The notes under the pieces: model-generated
What the model saw: only the letters and a program-made list of their open reading frames with translations
Database searches by the model: none
Told to the model about the DNA's origin: nothing
Origin: JANSWY01 sp965243755
GTDB lineage: Bacteria; Bacteroidota; Bacteroidia; Cytophagales; Cyclobacteriaceae
NCBI GenBank assembly: GCA_965243755.1
Contig: CBDEVW010000006.1
Location: forward strand, 496,001-560,000
Reading direction: 5' to 3'
DNA length: 64,000 nt
Position numbers and translations under genes: made by a program
In this document: positions 60,062-64,000 of the stretch, one piece after another
Position numbering within the stretch: position 1 is the first letter of the stretch
Layout of the letters: each line of letters opens with the position of its first letter

Positions 60062-60679
60062 GTGAAAGAAAAGATTATTGAAGGTGCAAGCCAATTGTTC
60101 ATGAGGTATGGATTCCGAAGTGTGACGATGGATGATATTGCTTCTCATCTTGCCATATCAAAAAAGACCATATATCAATTCTTCAAGAATAAGGATGAGC
60201 TGGTAACTACCATCAGCTCTTCACATATGGATATGGAAAAGGATGATTATTCCCGAATAGAAGGAGGATCGACTAACGCCATTGAAGAGATTTTTGAGGT
60301 ATCCAATTGCTTTCGTGAGCACATGCACGAAATGAATCCTAAGATTTTATTCGAGCTGAGAAAATATCACCCGGATGCCTGGGCAGTATATACCAGGTTC
60401 AAGACTGAGTTTATCAAGAATCATATTGTAAGGAACATCGAAAGAGGCATTTCAGAGGGCTATTACAGGGAGGAGCTTGACCCGGAAGTTTTAGCTACCT
60501 TCAGGGTAGAGCAGGTGGAAATGATCTTTGATGTGCAAAAGTTCCCCAAAGACCGATTCGACTTTCACCATGTGCAAATGCAATTATTTGATCACTTTGT
60601 TCATGGTTTATTAACCCCAAAAGGCAAGGAATTACTAAACAACTATTTAAAATCACAATCAAAAACAACGCTCATATGA
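60062..60679 (+). CDS. TetR/AcrR-family transcriptional regulator
   Basis: 205 residues; GTG start (MKEKIIEGASQLFMRYGFRSV). TetR-type helix-turn-helix at residues 8-55: VTMDDIASHLAISKKTIYQFFKNKDEL. The larger C-terminal helical part binds an unknown effector. First gene of an efflux operon: its stop overlaps the TolC start by ATGA. It most likely represses this operon and releases on contact with a transported compound (inference from arrangement). Confidence 0.93.
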   Translation: MKEKIIEGASQLFMRYGFRSVTMDDIASHLAISKKTIYQFFKNKDELVTTISSSHMDMEKDDYSRIEGGSTNAIEEIFEVSNCFREHMHEMNPKILFELRKYHPDAWAVYTRFKTEFIKNHIVRNIERGISEGYYREELDPEVLATFRVEQVEMIFDVQKFPKDRFDFHHVQMQLFDHFVHGLLTPKGKELLNNYLKSQSKTTLI

Positions 60680-62064
60680 GAGTAGTAAGTTCATTTATTT
60701 TTGTTCTACTTTTCACTGCAGTAGTGGAAGCGCAGGATACAGAGAATGCGTTTACCATTCAGCAGTGTATTGATTATGCCAAGGAGCATAATGAATCGCT
60801 AAGAGTGGCCCAAATGGAACGAGAGATTGCTAAAGGTACTATTGGAGAAACCAGGGCACTCGGACTTCCTCAGGTCAATGCAAATATTGGTATTCAACAC
60901 AACATCAATATTCAAACAAGTTTCATTCAGGATTTCATTTCTCCTGCTACCTATGGAATACTCTTTCAGGAGGAATTGCTGGAAAGAAGAGAACTCGATG
61001 AACCTAGTACTTTCGAGGCTCAGTTCGGTGTACCCAATAGTGGGAATGCCGCCATATCTGTTTCGCAGCTGATATTTAACGGATCCTATTTTGTAGGATT
61101 GGAAGCAGCACGGGCGTTGAAGGAACTGCGACAGAAAGAATATGTTAAATCGGAAATTGAGTTGGTGGAAAACGTTACCAAGGCTTATTACCTGGTACTG
61201 ATCTCCAAAGAAAATCTCAATCTCATTGCCAGAAACTACGAAAGGATCAACAAGCTGTACAATGAAACATCCGCGATGTATGATGCAGGATTTGCTGAGA
61301 AGATTGATGTGGCCAGACTGGAGATCCAGAGGAATAACCTGCGAACAAACCTGGCTACCTCAACAGAACTGCTGAAAGTTTCATTAAGTACGCTAAAAGT
61401 GCAAATGGGCATGCCAGTTGATCAGCCGTTGAAACTGGTTGACGATCTTGATTCAGTGACCGAAGGATTACTTGAAGTTCAGGCAGTTGCAGCCAACCCA
61501 TCTGATCGAATTGAATATGCTATCCTTGATGAAAACAGAAATCTGGCGCTCCTGGATATTAAGAATAATAAAGTACAGTACTTACCAAATATGTATGCCA
61601 GTTTCAATCATGGCTGGACAAGTGGTACCAACAACTTTGGAGACTTATTCAACCTTAATGACGAAACCTGGTTCAAAACAACCAATGTTGGGGCATCTAT
61701 CAATATCCCAATATTTGATGGGTTACAAAAACGGTATAAGATCCAACAGGCGAAAGCAACACTCAGTCAGGTAGAGCTGGGTATGCAGCAATTGGAAAAC
61801 AGTATACAACTTGAAATCCAGGCTGCCAGGATCAAGATGAACAATGCCATACAGAACCTGGAGAACCAGGAGAGAAATGCAAAACTGGCTGAAGAGATCT
61901 ATGAAATTACGCGCATTAAGTATTTGGAAGGAGTTGGGTCCAATCTTGAAGTGATTGAAGCCGATACCGAATTCAAAAACGCGCAAACAAATTACTATAA
62001 CGCATTGTACGATGCGATCATTTCTAAAATTGAATTACAAAAAGCTTTAGGCATCCTAAAATAA
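60676..62064 (+). CDS. TolC-family outer membrane efflux protein
   Basis: 462 residues with signal peptide (MRVVSSFIFVLLFTAVVEAQ) and two TolC repeats, heavily alpha-helical: FTIQQCIDYAKEHNESLRVAQM at the start, LVENVTKAYYLVLISKENLNLIARNYERINKL, and the repeat ENSIQLEIQAARIKMNNAIQNLE...NYYNALYDAIISKIELQKALG. Forms the outer-membrane channel of a tripartite pump with the adaptor and RND permease encoded next. Confidence 0.93.
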   Translation: MRVVSSFIFVLLFTAVVEAQDTENAFTIQQCIDYAKEHNESLRVAQMEREIAKGTIGETRALGLPQVNANIGIQHNINIQTSFIQDFISPATYGILFQEELLERRELDEPSTFEAQFGVPNSGNAAISVSQLIFNGSYFVGLEAARALKELRQKEYVKSEIELVENVTKAYYLVLISKENLNLIARNYERINKLYNETSAMYDAGFAEKIDVARLEIQRNNLRTNLATSTELLKVSLSTLKVQMGMPVDQPLKLVDDLDSVTEGLLEVQAVAANPSDRIEYAILDENRNLALLDIKNNKVQYLPNMYASFNHGWTSGTNNFGDLFNLNDETWFKTTNVGASINIPIFDGLQKRYKIQQAKATLSQVELGMQQLENSIQLEIQAARIKMNNAIQNLENQERNAKLAEEIYEITRIKYLEGVGSNLEVIEADTEFKNAQTNYYNALYDAIISKIELQKALGILK

Positions 62065-62074
62065 TTTACGGTCC

Positions 62075-63268
62075 ATGAAAACGATCAATAACTACTCAAA
62101 AACACTACTTGCAACAATCGTCTCAGCTATTTTTTTAGCAGCTTGCGGGGGTGGCGAAACTGTTTCTGTTCAGGCGATCATCGAAGCTGGTGACCTTACT
62201 CAGGCCCGGGAGATGCGAAAACAACTCTCAACACAGCAAAGAACCATCGAGCAGGAAATTGCAAAACTTGATGACTTTATTGGAAGCAATAGTGATACTA
62301 GAAACATGCCTCTGGTCACTACTTTCAAGGTGGAAGAGAAACAATTCAAACACTACATCGAATTACAGGGTGATGTTACTACCAAGCAGAATGTGCTGGT
62401 ATACCCCGAAGTGGCTGGTACTTTAATTAAAGTTCATGTGGATAAAGGACAAAGGGTATCAAAAGGCCAACTACTGGGAACAATTGATGACGGTGGACTC
62501 AAGAATCAATTGATGCAGATGAAGTCACAATTGGCTTTGGCCAAAACTACTTTCGAAAGACAGGAAAATCTTTGGAAACAAAAAATTGGTAGCGAAATCC
62601 AGTACCTGCAAGCAAAAACCAACTATGAAGCTCAGGAGAATGCAGTGAAACAAATGGAAGAGCAATTAGCAAAGTTTTCAGTAAGGGCACCATTCAGTGG
62701 GATCATTGACGATGTGATTATGGAAGAAGGTACAGTGGTTGCTCCCGGTACAGGTGTTGCTATTTTCAGAATAGTGAATTTATCTAACATGTACCTGGAA
62801 GTTGATGTGCCTGAATCTTATGTGGCCAGTATCACCAAAGGAAGAGAAGTCAAAGTATATTTTCCGGTGCTGGGAGAAACCATCGATAGTTACGTAAGAA
62901 GAACTGGTAACTTCATTAATCCTGATAACCGATCATTTACGGCAGAAATACCTGTTCCAAACAAAGGAGGAGTAATCAAGCCGAACATGACTGCCAAAGT
63001 AAGAATCAATGACTACATCAGCGAAAAGGCCAAACTTATTCCTTTGAGTGTGATCAATGAAAATGCAGAGGGTGAACAATATGTGTTTGTGACATCAAAT
63101 ATTACAAAAGATAAGATTGGTAAAGCTGAGAAAACGATCATCACCACTGGCAAGACAAAAGGTGATTTTGTAGAGGTACTCAGCGGTATCAACAGTGGCC
63201 AGCAGGTAATCAAGGAGGGAGCCAGAACAGTGAAGAATGGCCAGGATGTAAAAATAATTACCAAGTAA
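62075..63268 (+). CDS. RND efflux periplasmic adaptor subunit (lipoprotein)
   Basis: 397 residues, lipobox signal ending AIFLAACGGG, membrane fusion protein architecture: coiled coil (LTQAREMRKQLSTQQRTIEQEIAKLDD), lipoyl-like half VYPEVAGTLIKVHVDKGQRVSKGQLLGTID, a helical hairpin (MKSQLALAKTTFERQENLWKQKIG) and beta-barrel (FSVRAPFSGIIDDVIMEEGTVVAPGTG). Links the RND pump to TolC. An extra N-terminal coiled coil is present in front of the lipoyl domain. Confidence 0.93.
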   Translation: MKTINNYSKTLLATIVSAIFLAACGGGETVSVQAIIEAGDLTQAREMRKQLSTQQRTIEQEIAKLDDFIGSNSDTRNMPLVTTFKVEEKQFKHYIELQGDVTTKQNVLVYPEVAGTLIKVHVDKGQRVSKGQLLGTIDDGGLKNQLMQMKSQLALAKTTFERQENLWKQKIGSEIQYLQAKTNYEAQENAVKQMEEQLAKFSVRAPFSGIIDDVIMEEGTVVAPGTGVAIFRIVNLSNMYLEVDVPESYVASITKGREVKVYFPVLGETIDSYVRRTGNFINPDNRSFTAEIPVPNKGGVIKPNMTAKVRINDYISEKAKLIPLSVINENAEGEQYVFVTSNITKDKIGKAEKTIITTGKTKGDFVEVLSGINSGQQVIKEGARTVKNGQDVKIITK

Positions 63269-63272
63269 GACC

Positions 63273-64000
63273 ATGAGTGATCAAAAGAAGAAAGTAGATA
63301 AAGAATTCAGGTTATCTTCCTGGGCCATCAACAATCCGTCGGTGGTGATCGTAATGATCGTGATTTTCCTTATCGTAGGTCTGTCATCCTATTTCTCCAT
63401 GCCGAGAGAAGACTTTCCTGAAGTAAAAGAAACCAAGATCTATGTAAGTACGCCATTTCCTGGCAATACTGCAGAAGATATTGAGCGATTGATTACTGAT
63501 CCACTGGAAGATGAAATCAAGAACATCAGTAATGTGGTTGAAATCCTTTCCACTTCTCAGGAGGATTATTCTATCATCACGGTTGAGTTTGACGAAGGGA
63601 TCTCAGTAGATGTGGCCCGGCAAAAAGTAAAAGATAAGGTGGATGGGCAAGTTGCAGGTGAAGACTGGCCGTTGTTTAACGGAGCAAAGGTGGAGCCCAA
63701 TGTGTTTGACCTGGTGCTTTCAGAGGAATTTCCAATCCTTAACATCAATATTACTGGTGATTATCCTGTACAAAAACTGAAGGAGTACGCAGAGTACTTA
63801 CAGGATGAGATCGAAGACCTTGAAGAGATCAAGGCTGCTGATATCAGGGGAGCTCAGGACAAGGAAGTGGAAGTCGCAGTAGATATTTATAAAATGATGG
63901 CTGCCCGGGTGAGCTTTCAGGATGTGCTGAATGCGATATCCAACGGAAACATGACCATGTCCGCAGGAAATATGAAAGCCAGTGGACAAAGGAGAACCAT
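63273..64000 (+). CDS. RND efflux permease (partial, 3' end outside window)
   Basis: Begins at ATG 63273, four bases behind the adaptor stop, and is open to the window edge; about 242 of perhaps 1,000-1,200 residues are seen. Starts MSDQKKKVDKEFRLSSWAINNPSVVIVMIVIF (in parts) with the first RND membrane helix, then the PreDFPEVKETKIYVSTPFPG porter motif, TAEDIERLITDPLEDEIKNI and VDVARQKVKDKVDGQV. Inner-membrane proton-driven pump component. Substrates unknown; the sequence FPEV...TPFPGNTAEDIE is the HAE1-like type. Regulated by the TetR gene upstream. Confidence 0.93.
   Translation, partial: MSDQKKKVDKEFRLSSWAINNPSVVIVMIVIFLIVGLSSYFSMPREDFPEVKETKIYVSTPFPGNTAEDIERLITDPLEDEIKNISNVVEILSTSQEDYSIITVEFDEGISVDVARQKVKDKVDGQVAGEDWPLFNGAKVEPNVFDLVLSEEFPILNINITGDYPVQKLKEYAEYLQDEIEDLEEIKAADIRGAQDKEVEVAVDIYKMMAARVSFQDVLNAISNGNMTMSAGNMKASGQRRT

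Overview
The window is a chromosomal segment of a Bacteroidota bacterium, most likely a marine, free-living Cytophagales-type organism. This rests on several things seen in the sequence: type IX secretion sorting domains at the ends of two large secreted proteins, TAnnTTTG promoter boxes in front of housekeeping genes, a type II glutamine synthetase, SusCD-free but lipoprotein-rich gene content, and protein sequences that read like Cytophagales homologues. The exact genus cannot be read from the sequence.

Layout. 1-3.3 kb: the end of an iron-sulfur/NrfD-type respiratory complex, a small secreted protein and era. 3.4-8.2 kb: an accessory island with all genes on the minus strand: a Suppressor-of-fused gene broken by a stop codon, an orphan barstar, a REP-associated transposase flanked by inverted REP-like hairpins, a secreted protein of unknown role and a tail-fibre-like protein. 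Three of the genes end in related attC-like sequences. At the head of the row (8.0-8.2 kb) lies an unannotated, stop-riddled tyrosine-recombinase C-terminus followed by a 24-bp hairpin. I read this as a decayed integron-like cassette array. 8.3-8.53 kb: eleven GTTGCnCAAC motifs spaced exactly 22 bp apart. 9-10.4 kb: a lipoprotein and initiator tRNA, with the tRNA 3' end and terminator duplicated.

10.6-21.1 kb: an operon for a cell-surface or export system: a KNH-like secreted protein, a 2,401-residue LRR/PA14 protein with a T9SS tail, a caspase-like protease with intact His/Cys, and a papain-fold protein that has lost both catalytic residues. 21-29 kb: membrane proteins (DUF389, TetA-like MFS), a sulfatase homologue without its formylglycine residue, a ROK sugar kinase and a T9SS-secreted EndA-type nuclease. 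29-37 kb: two-part YeeE/YedE transporter, typA, DUF2141 protein behind a dispersed repeat, TraB-like protein, metG.

37-41 kb: nitrogen assimilation block (ammonium transporter, porin, glutamine synthetase II). 42-45 kb: methionine branch operon (58-residue small protein, metX, homoserine dehydrogenase) behind a SAM-I-type riboswitch and a seven-codon Met/Cys leader peptide that overlaps a hairpin. 45-52 kb: pth, rplY, prs, tRNA-Gln, cupin, purL. 52-57.6 kb: TPR-CHAT membrane protein and tex. 57.7-59.8 kb: SRPBCC protein, sulfurtransferase and hydrolase. 60-64 kb: TetR-TolC-adaptor-RND permease efflux operon, cut by the window end.

Recurring themes are sulfur (NrfD complex, YeeE pair, sulfurtransferase, SAM/Cys control), caspase-fold proteases (two different kinds), and enzyme folds whose catalytic residues have been replaced (sulfatase and papain). 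All functional statements come from reading the sequence and recalled family knowledge; no database search was run.
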